Shown: one piece after another, positions 54,515-63,047 of the stretch
Layout of the letters: each line of letters begins with the position of its first letter
Numbering within the stretch: position 1 is the first letter of the stretch
Source of the DNA: Aequorivita sinensis
GTDB lineage: Bacteria; Bacteroidota; Bacteroidia; Flavobacteriales; Flavobacteriaceae
Length of the DNA stretch: 64,000 nucleotides
Reading direction: 5' to 3'
Assembly (NCBI RefSeq): GCF_006346335.1
Contig: NZ_VDMC01000002.1
Span: 62,001 to 126,000 of the forward strand
Made by a program: the position numbers and the translations under genes
Notes under the pieces: model-generated
What the model was told of the DNA's origin: nothing
Databases searched by the model: none
What the model saw: the letters and a program-made list of their open reading frames with translations, nothing else

Positions 54515-55240
54515 ATGAATGATTTAGGAAAAAAATCCGCTCTAATTACTGGCGGTACAAAAGGAATTGGTTTCGGAATTGCCGAAGCATTACTCAAAGA
54601 AGGGGTTAATGTAGCAATTACAGGAAGAAATTTAGAAACAGCTGAAGAGGCTGCAAAAATGTTGAATGCACATGGAAACGACAGGGCTCAAGCTATAGGT
54701 TTACAAGCAGACGTAAGGAGTTTTGAAAGTCAAAAAAAGGCAGTGGAGACTGCGATTAAAGAATTTGGAGGATTAGATGTTGTTATTGCTAATGCTGGTT
54801 TAGGCCATTTTGGTTCTGTTGAAGAACTATCTATAGAACAATGGCAAGAAACAATAGACACTAATCTTACAGGACCATTTTTCACTTTAAAAGCAGGTTT
54901 AGAGCAACTGAAGAAAAACAAAGGTTATTATATAAGTATCTCAAGTTTGGCTGGAACTAACTTCTTTAAAGGAGGAAGTGCTTATAATGCAAGTAAATTT
55001 GGTTTAACTGGTTTTTCACAAGCAGCTATGCTTGATCTCCGCGATTATGGTATAAAAATAAGTACAATTATGCCTGGTTCTGTGTCTACGCATTTTAATG
55101 GAAATGAGCCTGATGAAAAAGATGCTTGGAAGATTCAGAAAGAAGATATCGGAAAGTTGGTGGTAGATTTATTAAAAATGAACCCTCGAACCTTACCGAG
55201 TAAAATTGAAGTAAGACCAACTACGCCACCTAGCAAGTAA
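54515..55240 (+). CDS. Short-chain dehydrogenase/reductase
   Basis: A 241-residue NAD(P)-dependent SDR. ITGGTKGIGFGIAEA is the glycine motif, ANAGLG the NAG motif, ISISSLAG has the catalytic serine, and YNASKFG the tyrosine and lysine. It is FabG-like but lacks the FabG C-terminal VDGG, ending RTLPSKIEVRPTTPPSK instead. Substrate unknown. The start at 54515 places MNDLGKKSALITGG as N-terminus, as in relatives; the -7 box excludes the TTG at 54482. Confidence 0.88.
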   Translation: MNDLGKKSALITGGTKGIGFGIAEALLKEGVNVAITGRNLETAEEAAKMLNAHGNDRAQAIGLQADVRSFESQKKAVETAIKEFGGLDVVIANAGLGHFGSVEELSIEQWQETIDTNLTGPFFTLKAGLEQLKKNKGYYISISSLAGTNFFKGGSAYNASKFGLTGFSQAAMLDLRDYGIKISTIMPGSVSTHFNGNEPDEKDAWKIQKEDIGKLVVDLLKMNPRTLPSKIEVRPTTPPSK

Positions 55241-55262
55241 AAGTTATTTTAACTATTTAAAT

Positions 55263-55295
55263 AAAAAAGGCTGTTCATTTTGAACAGCCTTTTTT
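55263..55295. terminator. Bidirectional terminator
   Basis: A perfect 15-bp stem (AAAAAAGGCTGTTCA and complement) with a three-base loop, between the converging SDR and OmpA genes. Confidence 0.9.
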
Positions 55296-55320
55296 GTTGT
55301 TTAATCTTTACTTTCTAACA

Positions 55321-56163
55321 TTAGTTATTAGAAAGTAATGCTAAGAATTTATCAAGGTTTGGTAAGATTACAATTCTTGTTCTTCTATTCTTTGCGCGAC
55401 CTTCTTTAGTTTCGTTTTCGGTTAAAGGATGGAAACTACTACGACCAGCAGCAATTAGTTTTGCAGGATCTACACCGTAATTATCTTGTAATATACGAAT
55501 TACAGCAGTAGAACGATCTACACTCAATTCCCAGTTGTCTTTAATATAAGCACCTGGCTTTACAGTTTGGCTGTCAGTATGACCTTCAACCATAACTTCT
55601 AACGCTGGTTCGCTGTTAATTACATTAGCCAAACGCTCTAATAGGGGATTAGCTTTTCTGTTAACACGTGCACTACCAGAACTGAATAATAGTTTATCAG
55701 AAATAGTAATCATTACTACTGTTTCATCAATATCAATTGTGATATCATCTTCTTCACCTTCACCAACTAATGAGTTGTCTAGGTTTTTCTTAAGATTGTG
55801 AGAAACAATAAGATTCATAGAATCTTTAAGTGTCTTAGCTTCGGCCAATTCTTGGGGATCTACATTGGCAAGAGCTTTTTTCATTTTTTCCTTATCATTT
55901 TCTGAAATCACAACACCTTCAAACTGCTGTAGGCGGTTGTTGTTACTGTCGGTTAATGATTGGATTTTAGAATTGTAGCTAGCAACACGCTCTTCAATTT
56001 TAGCGTATTTCGCTTCAATTTCTTCTTTTTCAAGTTGAGTTTTTGCTAAAGTAGAACGAGTATCATTGTATTGATTCTCCAGTTCTACATACTTTTTTTT
56101 CGATACGCAAGAGGTAGCAAATAATGCTCCCGCAAGCATGGTTAGTGCAATAGCTTTTTTCAT
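55321..56163 (-). CDS. OmpA-family lipoprotein
   Basis: A 280-residue outer-membrane lipoprotein: signal peptide with lipobox LFATSC (Cys at 19 from the ATG at 56163), a long coiled coil (about 25-85, rich in K, E, Q), and a C-terminal OmpA domain (about 145-265) with MVEGHTDS and the NRRTRIVI peptidoglycan-binding motif. It probably tethers the outer membrane to peptidoglycan. The start is the ATG at 56163; the longer frame from 56196 overlaps the -7 box TATATTTG (56194-56201). Confidence 0.92.
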   Translation of the reverse strand: MKKAIALTMLAGALFATSCVSKKKYVELENQYNDTRSTLAKTQLEKEEIEAKYAKIEERVASYNSKIQSLTDSNNNRLQQFEGVVISENDKEKMKKALANVDPQELAEAKTLKDSMNLIVSHNLKKNLDNSLVGEGEEDDITIDIDETVVMITISDKLLFSSGSARVNRKANPLLERLANVINSEPALEVMVEGHTDSQTVKPGAYIKDNWELSVDRSTAVIRILQDNYGVDPAKLIAAGRSSFHPLTENETKEGRAKNRRTRIVILPNLDKFLALLSNN

Positions 56164-56193
56164 TTTACTAATTTTTAATAGGTTTGTATGGGA

Positions 56194-56201
56194 CAAATAT
56201 A
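56194..56201 (-). promoter_or_regulatory. -7 promoter box of the OmpA lipoprotein gene
   Basis: TATATTTG on the minus strand, 30 bases before the ATG at 56163. Confidence 0.55.
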
Positions 56202-56266
56202 TGTGCCAACACTACAAATAATTAGTTAATAAGTGCTATTGTTTTGTTAAAGAGGTATTAAAGGGT

Positions 56267-56395
56267 TTATAATACGTACCCTATAAGCCAGTAAAGTATA
56301 ATAAATACTACAATTGTACCTATACAACCGCACTTACCTCCACCTATTTTTTTAGCACCCCAACCGGCAGCTAATATTCTAAGTAATTTTTTCAT
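56267..56395 (-). CDS. 42-residue membrane peptide
   Basis: A short gene translated as 42 residues: MKKLLRILAAGWGAKKIGGG followed by KCGC, then a hydrophobic helix (IGTIVVFIILYWLIGYVL). It starts 24 bases after the MscS-type channel gene on the same strand, so it is probably in its transcript. The glycine-rich basic segment and CxC ahead of a single helix look designed, not random, and I believe similar peptides occur in other flavobacteria. Function unknown; perhaps a channel-associated or stress peptide. Confidence 0.6.
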   Translation of the reverse strand: MKKLLRILAAGWGAKKIGGGKCGCIGTIVVFIILYWLIGYVL

Positions 56396-56419
56396 AACGT
56401 CTAATTTTTGGTTAATTTT

Positions 56420-57313
56420 TTATTCTTCTTTTTTGGTAGTCATTTGTAGTTTATTCTTTCCAAAATCCAATGTGCGAATAGGGAAAGGGATGTTTATTCC
56501 AGCTTCGTCAAAGTTTTTCTTAATCAGTTTAATCGCTTTGTGTTTTGCGGCTAATACTGGCTTCGGACTTTGGCTGTCTATCCAAAACCTAGTAATAAAG
56601 TTAATTGAACTATCTCCAAATTCATTAAAGAAGAATTCAACTTCTTCATGGCGGTTTTGTTCAAAGTTAGCAGAAATAATTTTAATTACTAAATCTTCTA
56701 CTTCTTGTAAATCCTCTTCATAACCAACTCCGCATTCTACAGTGATTCGAGTTCTTTTGGTCCAGGAGTGATTAATAAAGCTGTTTTCCACAAACATTTT
56801 ATTTGGAACAATTAAGTAATCATTATCTGTTTGTTTGAGCGTGACATTTCTTAAATCAATTTCTTCTACAAAACCACTGCGATCTTGAGTTTCTACAAAA
56901 TCGCCTATCCTTACTTTGGGTTGAAACGACAGCATAAAACCTGATACAGTATTGCTTAAGGTTCCTTGTAAAGCAAAACCAATTGCCAACCCCATTACAC
57001 CAGCACCAGCTAATATAGAGGTAAGCATTTTGTCAAGTTGTAAAACGCTTAATGCTATAAAAAATCCAATTAATAATACTACGGCGTAAAAAGATTTTGA
57101 GAGTACTTGTTTAATAGACTCGTCGCTTATTTTTCTAAAAAGAACATCGTGGGCAAATTTCCTAACGCCCTTCGCAATAAAATAAAATATAACCATTACA
57201 ATAATGGCTACAGCCATATTGGGCAGTTTTAGAATAATCGCATCTAGCCATCCGTCAAGTTTATTCCATAAGTTTGAAACTGAATCGCTAACTGAAAAAT
57301 TTTGTAGTGCCAT
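56420..57313 (-). CDS. MscS-family mechanosensitive channel
   Basis: A 297-residue channel, standard MscS plan: three helices (about 32-48, 70-88 and the pore helix SILAGAGVMGLAIGFALQGTLSNTVSGFML at about 92-122) and a beta domain QPKVRIGDFVETQDRSGFVEEIDLR. It is the third MscS member within 6 kb and clearly a separate gene from the other two. It lies 9 bases downstream of the DASS transporter gene and may be co-transcribed with it. Confidence 0.92.
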   Translation of the reverse strand: MALQNFSVSDSVSNLWNKLDGWLDAIILKLPNMAVAIIVMVIFYFIAKGVRKFAHDVLFRKISDESIKQVLSKSFYAVVLLIGFFIALSVLQLDKMLTSILAGAGVMGLAIGFALQGTLSNTVSGFMLSFQPKVRIGDFVETQDRSGFVEEIDLRNVTLKQTDNDYLIVPNKMFVENSFINHSWTKRTRITVECGVGYEEDLQEVEDLVIKIISANFEQNRHEEVEFFFNEFGDSSINFITRFWIDSQSPKPVLAAKHKAIKLIKKNFDEAGINIPFPIRTLDFGKNKLQMTTKKEE

Positions 57314-57322
57314 ATAGTTGTT

Positions 57323-59149
57323 TTATAGTAATGATGAAAGCATAAAAGTACCTAAAAGCCATAAAATAATGGATAAAACTCCTCCAATTAAAAAGAAATG
57401 TTTGAACTTATAGATACCCATACCGTAAATTAAAGTATTGGTTTGGTACCCCATAGGAGTGAAAAAACTGAAGTTGGCTCCAAATAAAACCGATAGTATA
57501 AAAGGCTTTAATGACAAATCTAATCCAACCCCTACAGCTATTGCTATAGGTGTCATAATTATTGCCGTAGCATTATTGCTAATTGCGCTACTCATTAACA
57601 TGGTGATTAAAAAGATAAGGCCTATAACCACTAAATTCGACTGTCCACTTAAAACTGTAAGCAGTTGATCTGAAAGCCATTTGTCTGCACCTGTGTTGTT
57701 CATTGCGATACCGAGAGGAATCATTCCTGCAAGTAAAAAGATTACCTGCCAGTTTATACGATGATAAACATCGTTTAAATTTAAACAACGGGTTAATAGC
57801 ATTAAACAAACACCGGTGATGGCACTAATTAAAATTGGTAAAATTCCACTGGCAGCTAAGCCAATTACTAGTAGTAAGATTACAAATGAAATATTTCTCT
57901 TTCGAATATTTACTGTTGGTTTGGCTTTATGTTCTTTTAAAACTGCAACATTCTCCAAATCGTAAAGTAGGCTCATTTCATTTTTTGGAATTTCAACCAA
58001 AAGTCTGTCACCAGGTTTTAAAGTGATTTGCTCGATATTCTTCCGGATTAATCTTTCCTTGGTGTTTCTAATATTCCTTCGCTTTTTTATTGCAATAGGA
58101 AGTGCACTATTAAAGGTTTGTTTTCTTAACTGTTTTAATGTTTTACCTATTAGTATAGAACCAGGCAGAATTAAAAGTTCTACAAAAGTCCATTCCTTCG
58201 AAATTTTACTTGTTTCTTTATCTTTTTCTTTGTCGGTTTGTTCGTCATCTCCTTTATCCTCTTCATCTTTATGAATACTTAAACCTTCAGCTTTTTTAAG
58301 TTCAGTAAGATTTTCTAAATCACACATTAAAACTAATCTATCACCTTCCTTTAAGGATATATATCTGCCAGGTGCATTAATGGTTTGTTTTCCTCTTCTT
58401 AGTTTTAATATTGAAATTTCTGGATTAGAATATAAAAAAGTGTCTTCTATAGTCTTGTCTATTAATTTAGATTCCTCGGTTATAGATACAGTTGTTACAT
58501 AATCGTCCAATTCATATGCTTCTTGTAAACTTTCTTTAGAGTCGGAGGGAAGCCAGCGTGAACCTATAGTTATTACGATAATCCCTACAATTAAAAAAAT
58601 AAATCCGAAAAAAGAGAATTCAAAAAAGCTAAAGCGCTCGGCGCCTAAATCCTTTGCAATAGCGTTTACTATAAGGTTTGTTGAAGTCCCCATAAGTGTA
58701 CAGCTACCACCTAAAATACCTGCAAATGATATAGGTAGAAGTAACTTGGCCTTTGGAAGATTAAAGCGCTTAGCTAATTCTGAAATAATTTTAATAAATA
58801 CAATTACTACTGCGGTTGTATTTATAAATGCAGATATCCCACCAGTAATAAGCATAAATACGGGGAGTAATAGAAAGAGTGGGAGTATGTGTAAATTTTT
58901 AAGAAAACGCGCTAGAGTTGCAATTACGCCGTTGTCTTCAAGGGCTAAAGCGATAATCATTAAGGAGAGCACTGTAATAGTTGCGGGGTTAGAAAAGCCC
59001 GAAATTGCCTCTTCTGGTTGTACTAATCCGGTAAGTGCTAATGTGGCTATTACCAACATCGCAATTTTATCTACTGAAAAAACTTCAAAGGCAAAAAGGA
59101 TAATGGTAATTAACAGAATAGAAAAAACGAGTATTATTTCTGTTGTCAT
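57323..59149 (-). CDS. SLC13/DASS-type transporter with two TrkA-C domains
   Basis: A 608-residue membrane protein with about 11-12 helices split by a cytosolic insert (about 205-410) that contains two RCK-C (TrkA-C) domains separated by an acidic stretch (DEEDKGDDEQTDKEKDKE). The membrane parts have the DASS pattern: INTTAVVIVFIKII and SNNATAIIMTPIAIAVG with the SNT/NTT motifs that bind Na+ and anion. Likely substrates are dicarboxylates or sulfate. The next gene on the same strand is an MscS channel, 9 bases further. Confidence 0.9.
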   Translation of the reverse strand: MTTEIILVFSILLITIILFAFEVFSVDKIAMLVIATLALTGLVQPEEAISGFSNPATITVLSLMIIALALEDNGVIATLARFLKNLHILPLFLLLPVFMLITGGISAFINTTAVVIVFIKIISELAKRFNLPKAKLLLPISFAGILGGSCTLMGTSTNLIVNAIAKDLGAERFSFFEFSFFGFIFLIVGIIVITIGSRWLPSDSKESLQEAYELDDYVTTVSITEESKLIDKTIEDTFLYSNPEISILKLRRGKQTINAPGRYISLKEGDRLVLMCDLENLTELKKAEGLSIHKDEEDKGDDEQTDKEKDKETSKISKEWTFVELLILPGSILIGKTLKQLRKQTFNSALPIAIKKRRNIRNTKERLIRKNIEQITLKPGDRLLVEIPKNEMSLLYDLENVAVLKEHKAKPTVNIRKRNISFVILLLVIGLAASGILPILISAITGVCLMLLTRCLNLNDVYHRINWQVIFLLAGMIPLGIAMNNTGADKWLSDQLLTVLSGQSNLVVIGLIFLITMLMSSAISNNATAIIMTPIAIAVGVGLDLSLKPFILSVLFGANFSFFTPMGYQTNTLIYGMGIYKFKHFFLIGGVLSIILWLLGTFMLSSLL

Positions 59150-59210
59150 AAGACTTTTGTTATCGTTATAAAGATAACCTCAGAAACAATACTCGTTCTT
59201 TAGAAAATGT

Positions 59211-59237
59211 TAAAAATATTAGAGAACCAATATTTTT
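59211..59237 (-). terminator. Possible rpoD terminator
   Basis: An AT-only 8-bp stem (AAAATATT and AATATTTT on the minus strand) with an 8-base loop and a following T run, downstream of the rpoD stop. Weak. Confidence 0.4.
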
Positions 59238-59246
59238 AAAGATTTT

Positions 59247-60113
59247 TTAGCCTAAATACTTTTTCAAGATGTGGCTTTTAGAAGTCTGACGCAAACGACG
59301 AATCGCTTTTTCACGAATTTGACGTACACGCTCACGACTTAAATCGAAAGTATCACCAATTTCTTGAAGTGTCATAGGTGGTTGCCCACAAAGACCAAAA
59401 TTTAATTTAACAACATCCGCTTCACGTGGAGCTAAAGTGTCTAATGCGCGATTAATTTCAATACGAAGTGATTCGTGCATTAAATCTTTGTCAGGATTAG
59501 GACTTTCTCCAGAACTCAATACATCATAAAGGTTGTTGTCATTCTCTCCTTCCTGAAATGGTGCATCCATCGATAAGCTTCGCGTTGAGTTTTTCAAAGA
59601 ACTCTTTACTTTACTTTCACTAAAGTCTAATTCTTTTGCAATTTCAGCCGCAGTAGGTACTCTTTCAAACTTTTGCTCTAGGTGAATAGAGGCTTTTTTA
59701 ATTTTATTGATATCACCAATCTTGTTAAGTGGAAGTCTTACAACTCGCGACTGCTCCGCAATTGCTTGTAGAATTGCTTGTCTAATCCACCAAACGGCAT
59801 ACGAGATAAATTTGAAACCTCTCGTTTCATCAAATCTTTTAGCAGCTTTCACCAAACCAACGTTTCCTTCGTTAATAAGATCTGGAAGACTTAAACCTTG
59901 GTTTTGATACTGTTTTGCCACAGAAATAACAAATCGTAAATTCGCACGACTCAATTTATTTAGTGCGGCTTGATCACCTTCACGAATTCGTTGTGCCAAC
60001 TCAACCTCCTCTTCAGCGGTTATTAAATCTATCTTACTAACATCCTGTAAATAACTGTTTAAAGATTTGGTTTCTCTGTTGGTAACCTGCTTCGTGATCT
60101 TAAGTTGTCTCAT
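59247..60113 (-). CDS. rpoD: RNA polymerase sigma factor RpoD (primary, short form)
   Basis: The primary sigma factor of Bacteroidetes, which recognises -33 TTG and -7 TAnnTTTG. The 288-residue form lacks region 1.1. Regions: 1.2 ([24 protein letters not shown]), 2 with [18 protein letters not shown] (the -10 melting helix), 3 with [19 protein letters not shown], and 4 with [28 protein letters not shown]. The ATG at 60113 is chosen because a perfect AGGAG lies 5 bases upstream; the earlier frame start at 60155 would add an unrelated hydrophobic piece. Confidence 0.96.
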   Translation of the reverse strand: MRQLKITKQVTNRETKSLNSYLQDVSKIDLITAEEEVELAQRIREGDQAALNKLSRANLRFVISVAKQYQNQGLSLPDLINEGNVGLVKAAKRFDETRGFKFISYAVWWIRQAILQAIAEQSRVVRLPLNKIGDINKIKKASIHLEQKFERVPTAAEIAKELDFSESKVKSSLKNSTRSLSMDAPFQEGENDNNLYDVLSSGESPNPDKDLMHESLRIEINRALDTLAPREADVVKLNFGLCGQPPMTLQEIGDTFDLSRERVRQIREKAIRRLRQTSKSHILKKYLG

Positions 60114-60118
60114 ATATT

Positions 60119-60123
60119 CTCCT
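60119..60123 (-). promoter_or_regulatory. rpoD: Shine-Dalgarno site of rpoD
   Basis: AGGAG on the minus strand 5 bases before the ATG. Such sites are otherwise rare in this window and in Bacteroidetes generally; it fixes the rpoD start. Confidence 0.7.
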
Positions 60124-60235
60124 GTTTTTAATAATAACACGGCATAGTAAGACATTTTTGGGGATTTTCCAAATAGTTAACATAAGTTGTTAAAATTTGA
60201 TGGTGTGATTTTTAATGTTTATCTTAATAAAAATT

Positions 60236-60442
60236 ATGAATATGAAAGATATCTTAATCCCTATAACTGCCTTGTTGTTTACCTCAATTGCTTGGGCACA
60301 AAAGCCCACAGAGGTCCCAAAACCAAGTGATTACCCAATAGACTTATCTAATACAGCCGACTTGATAATATATATAATTATTCCAATCGTGTTTGTGGTA
60401 TTAATTCTTTGGTGGAGAAAAAGGCAAAAACATAATAAATAA
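60236..60442 (+). CDS. Small exported membrane protein, unknown
   Basis: A protein of 68 residues: a signal peptide (about 3-18, DILIPITALLFTSIAWAQ), a short proline-rich stretch KPTEVPKPSDYPID, and a single transmembrane helix (about 39-57) ending with WWRKRQKHNK. The mature protein would be a small inner-membrane peptide with its N-terminus outside. I do not recognise the family. The start could also be the ATG at 60242. Confidence 0.6.
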   Translation: MNMKDILIPITALLFTSIAWAQKPTEVPKPSDYPIDLSNTADLIIYIIIPIVFVVLILWWRKRQKHNK

Positions 60443-60526
60443 AATTTTACAATTTATTTCTTGTTTATCAAATAGCACACTAAATTTGGTGTAGTTGTTG
60501 TTATAGGCTAAGAAATTTTATATGCT

Positions 60527-61183
60527 ATGTTAAAGAAAGTCTTATTTATTGGTTTAATTCTGTTTCACGGGGTTTTGTTTGCACAAATTGAATTCCCGAA
60601 TAACAACAATGTTCTTTTTGAATCGTCGCAATCAACAATAGACAATCCAACAGGTTTTGAAATACCGGCTGTAAAAACACCTTCACTTACTAAAAATAAT
60701 AAGTCTAATACTTTTAGTAATTCTGATTTAGGAAAAGAAAAAGAAAAGCAAATCGATATGCAAAATGGGGATGGGCTGATAGACTATACAGGTACAAACA
60801 AAGCCCCGAAGTATTTTACTAAAGATAAGGAAGCTAAACCAGAATACGGGAAGGATCAGTATTTAGGTGATTTTAAAACAACAGCAAAAAAAGCTACTAT
60901 TATGTATCGCGATCACGAGTTTGTGGACGGAGATATGATAAGAGTATGGGTTAACGGACAAATTGAAATTGCTCACGTTAGATTGGAAGGAAGCTTTAGA
61001 GGCTTTGATCTTCCGCTTGAGGACGGATTTAATAAAATTGATTTCGAAGCTTTAAATCAGGGTTCTTCAGGCCCGAATACGGCACAAGTTAATGTTTACG
61101 ATGAAATTGGAAACCTATTAGCTTCTTACGAATGGAATTTGCTTACCGGAAATAAAGCCACTACAATTATTGTGAAGCAATAA
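60527..61183 (+). CDS. Secreted protein, conserved C-terminal beta-sandwich-like domain
   Basis: A 218-residue protein with a signal peptide (about 1-20, ending in FAQ). Residues 21-110 are low complexity, rich in N, T and K. The C-terminal half (about 120-216) is a compact domain: YRDHEFVDGDMIRVWVNG, FDLPLEDGFNKIDFEALNQGSSGPNTAQVNVYD and a last strand ATTIIVKQ, looking like a beta sandwich that I think is conserved in flavobacteria. Function unknown; possibly a cell-surface binding domain. No type IX sorting tail is visible. Confidence 0.78.
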   Translation: MLKKVLFIGLILFHGVLFAQIEFPNNNNVLFESSQSTIDNPTGFEIPAVKTPSLTKNNKSNTFSNSDLGKEKEKQIDMQNGDGLIDYTGTNKAPKYFTKDKEAKPEYGKDQYLGDFKTTAKKATIMYRDHEFVDGDMIRVWVNGQIEIAHVRLEGSFRGFDLPLEDGFNKIDFEALNQGSSGPNTAQVNVYDEIGNLLASYEWNLLTGNKATTIIVKQ

Positions 61184-61290
61184 TTTTTATTGAATAGTTG
61201 CCAAACATCCATTTTTAAAAGAAATATTACCGATTAAAGCGAATTTATTCATCATTGTATTTTAACTTTACAAGAGAAATACTATCAGAT

Positions 61291-61749
61291 ATGAAAAAAG
61301 TAATAATTACAGTTGATTATAACCCTAATTCTGAAAAAGTTGTAAATAAGGGTTACGAGCTAGCAAAAATGATGAATGCTGAAGTTTGTTTGCTTCATGT
61401 TCTTTCTGAAATGCGTTATTATGGAATGGAATATCAACCATTTATGGGATATGAAGGATATGCTTTTCCTGTAGATTACAACATTCAAGAAGAATTTGTA
61501 AAAGTTGCTGAAGATTATCTTCAACAAGCAAAGAGACATATAGGAGGCGAAAATGTTTCAACAAAACTGGTAGAAGGAGATACCGCAAATGAGATTTTAA
61601 AATATTCCAACGAATGGGGTGCAGATTTAATTGTTATGGGAACTCATAGCCACGGTACTTTAGAAAGAATCTTTCTCGGGACAGTGGCATCTAGTGTACT
61701 TGAAAAAACTAAAGTTCCAGTTTATCTTGTTCCTACCGGAGAAAAGTAG
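61291..61749 (+). CDS. Universal stress protein (UspA family)
   Basis: A 152-residue single-domain Usp. KKVIITVDYNPNSEKVVNKGYELA is the N-terminal strand-helix; GADLIVMGTHSHGTLERIFLGTVASSVLEKTKVPVYLVP includes the ATP-binding G2xG9xG(S/T) motif of the ATP-binding Usp class. The start is the ATG at 61291; a TTG 36 bases upstream would add residues not seen in relatives. Role: stress adaptation, ATP-binding. It is alone between other small genes. Confidence 0.92.
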   Translation: MKKVIITVDYNPNSEKVVNKGYELAKMMNAEVCLLHVLSEMRYYGMEYQPFMGYEGYAFPVDYNIQEEFVKVAEDYLQQAKRHIGGENVSTKLVEGDTANEILKYSNEWGADLIVMGTHSHGTLERIFLGTVASSVLEKTKVPVYLVPTGEK

Positions 61750-61848
61750 GAGGGAAGTGAATGCATTTAAAAGAGAAGGGTTTTTAATTAATGCATATTG
61801 GATACCATATTTCTTATGCAATCTGGTTTTGTAGCATTTAAATAAAGT

Positions 61849-61856
61849 TATCTTTG
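61849..61856 (+). promoter_or_regulatory. -7 promoter box of the DUF1456 gene
   Basis: TATCTTTG, 20 bases before the ATG. A TTTG sits about 18 bases upstream. Confidence 0.5.
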
Positions 61857-61876
61857 AAAAAATTCAATCTTGATTT

Positions 61877-62155
61877 ATGGCATTAACAAATAACGATATA
61901 ATGAAAAAATTGCGCGTAGCGCATAAACTTAGAGATGAAGATATCGTAAAAATCTGTGCATTAGTAGACTTCAAAGTAAGTAAAAGCGAACTTGGTGCAA
62001 TATTTAGAAATGAGAACCACGAAAAGTATATGGAATGCGGCGATCAGTTTCTTCGTAATTTTTTAAATGGCTTAGTAATTCATTTACGTGGACCAATGCC
62101 TGAAAAGAAAAAACGACAAGCAAAACCTAGGGGTCAATCTAAGCCAAATCCTTAG
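61877..62155 (+). CDS. DUF1456 (YehS-like) protein, single repeat
   Basis: A 92-residue protein. NDIMKKLRVAHKLRDEDIVKICALVDFKVSKSELGAIFRNENHEKYMECGDQFLRNFLNGLVIHLRG is one DUF1456 unit; E. coli YehS has two such units, so this is a half-length relative. The C-terminus PEKKKRQAKPRGQSKPNP is a basic tail suggesting nucleic acid binding. Function unknown. It has its own -7 box. Confidence 0.88.
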   Translation: MALTNNDIMKKLRVAHKLRDEDIVKICALVDFKVSKSELGAIFRNENHEKYMECGDQFLRNFLNGLVIHLRGPMPEKKKRQAKPRGQSKPNP

Positions 62156-62252
62156 AATATTTTTTTTAAATCTTTTCTTTCGTTAGGGATTTAGGTGTCA
62201 AAACACTGTAATTCTTTAACATACAATTAACCGTGAATGATTTCATAAATCG

Positions 62253-62283
62253 TTGTGTCTGAGTATTAATAAAATTATATTTG
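62253..62283 (+). promoter_or_regulatory. Full promoter (-33/-7) of the VTT-domain gene
   Basis: TTG at 62253-62255, a 20-base spacer, and TATATTTG followed by C (62276-62283). Confidence 0.65.
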
Positions 62284-62353
62284 CAACGTCTTATACCCGC
62301 ATCGGTTGATGACTATTTTTAAGATAAAAACGATTGAATTTTCACAACATATA

Positions 62354-62968
62354 ATGAACACAGTAAAAAAATCTGAAACTAACAAACTAAAGAGGGTGCA
62401 CCTGTATTACAAATACACAGGTTTCTATTCTTTTGTAGGGCAAAGTCTTAAAAAAGCTTTTATTCCAATAGTTTTAATTATTGCTGCATTATTTGCCGTA
62501 GATAGGTACTTAGTAGATTTTAGTGACCTTTTTACTTATGTTACTGAAACCTACGCGCCGATAAATATTTTGTTGGTCTTCTTGGCTTCAGAATCTTTAC
62601 TTGGACTTGTGCCACCAGAAATTTTTATTGCTTGGAGTGATAAAATGCCTCAGCCAATACTTTATTTAACTTTATTAGCTGCATTATCATACATAGGAGG
62701 TATTATTTCATATTTTATTGGTAGATGGATTTTTACTCTTCCTAGAGTTTATGAATATATGGAAGGTAAAATGAAGAAGCACTTAAAGCAGATTCGCACA
62801 TGGGGAGGCTTCCTTATAGTTGTTGGTGCTTTATTGCCTATACCGTATTCTATGACTAGTATGGCTGCAGGAATGATTCATTATAGCTTTAGAAACTATC
62901 TGCTGTTTGGATTACTTCGTTTTGTAAGATTTTATCTTTACGCTTTAGCTATTTTCAATTTGCTTTAA
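62354..62968 (+). CDS. VTT-domain (DedA-like) membrane protein
   Basis: A protein of about 204 residues of the SNARE-associated/VTT (DedA) family, which carries lipid flippase-type proteins. Hydrophobic helices are at about 35-52, 65-90, 110-130 and 155-200; the conserved E in SESLLGLVPPEIFIAW, the GGIISYFIGRW turn and the G..PIPYSMTSMAAGM motif (re-entrant loop and proline) support this. N-terminus is a cytosolic basic stretch. Two earlier starts (TTG 62306, ATG 62309) remain possible. Confidence 0.85.
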   Translation: MNTVKKSETNKLKRVHLYYKYTGFYSFVGQSLKKAFIPIVLIIAALFAVDRYLVDFSDLFTYVTETYAPINILLVFLASESLLGLVPPEIFIAWSDKMPQPILYLTLLAALSYIGGIISYFIGRWIFTLPRVYEYMEGKMKKHLKQIRTWGGFLIVVGALLPIPYSMTSMAAGMIHYSFRNYLLFGLLRFVRFYLYALAIFNLL

Positions 62969-63047
62969 TAAAAAACGAACTTTTATCATTCCTACCATTT
63001 CTGAAGTTTGGATTTGATTTAGATCTTTTTCCATAAAAGTTGTGTCC

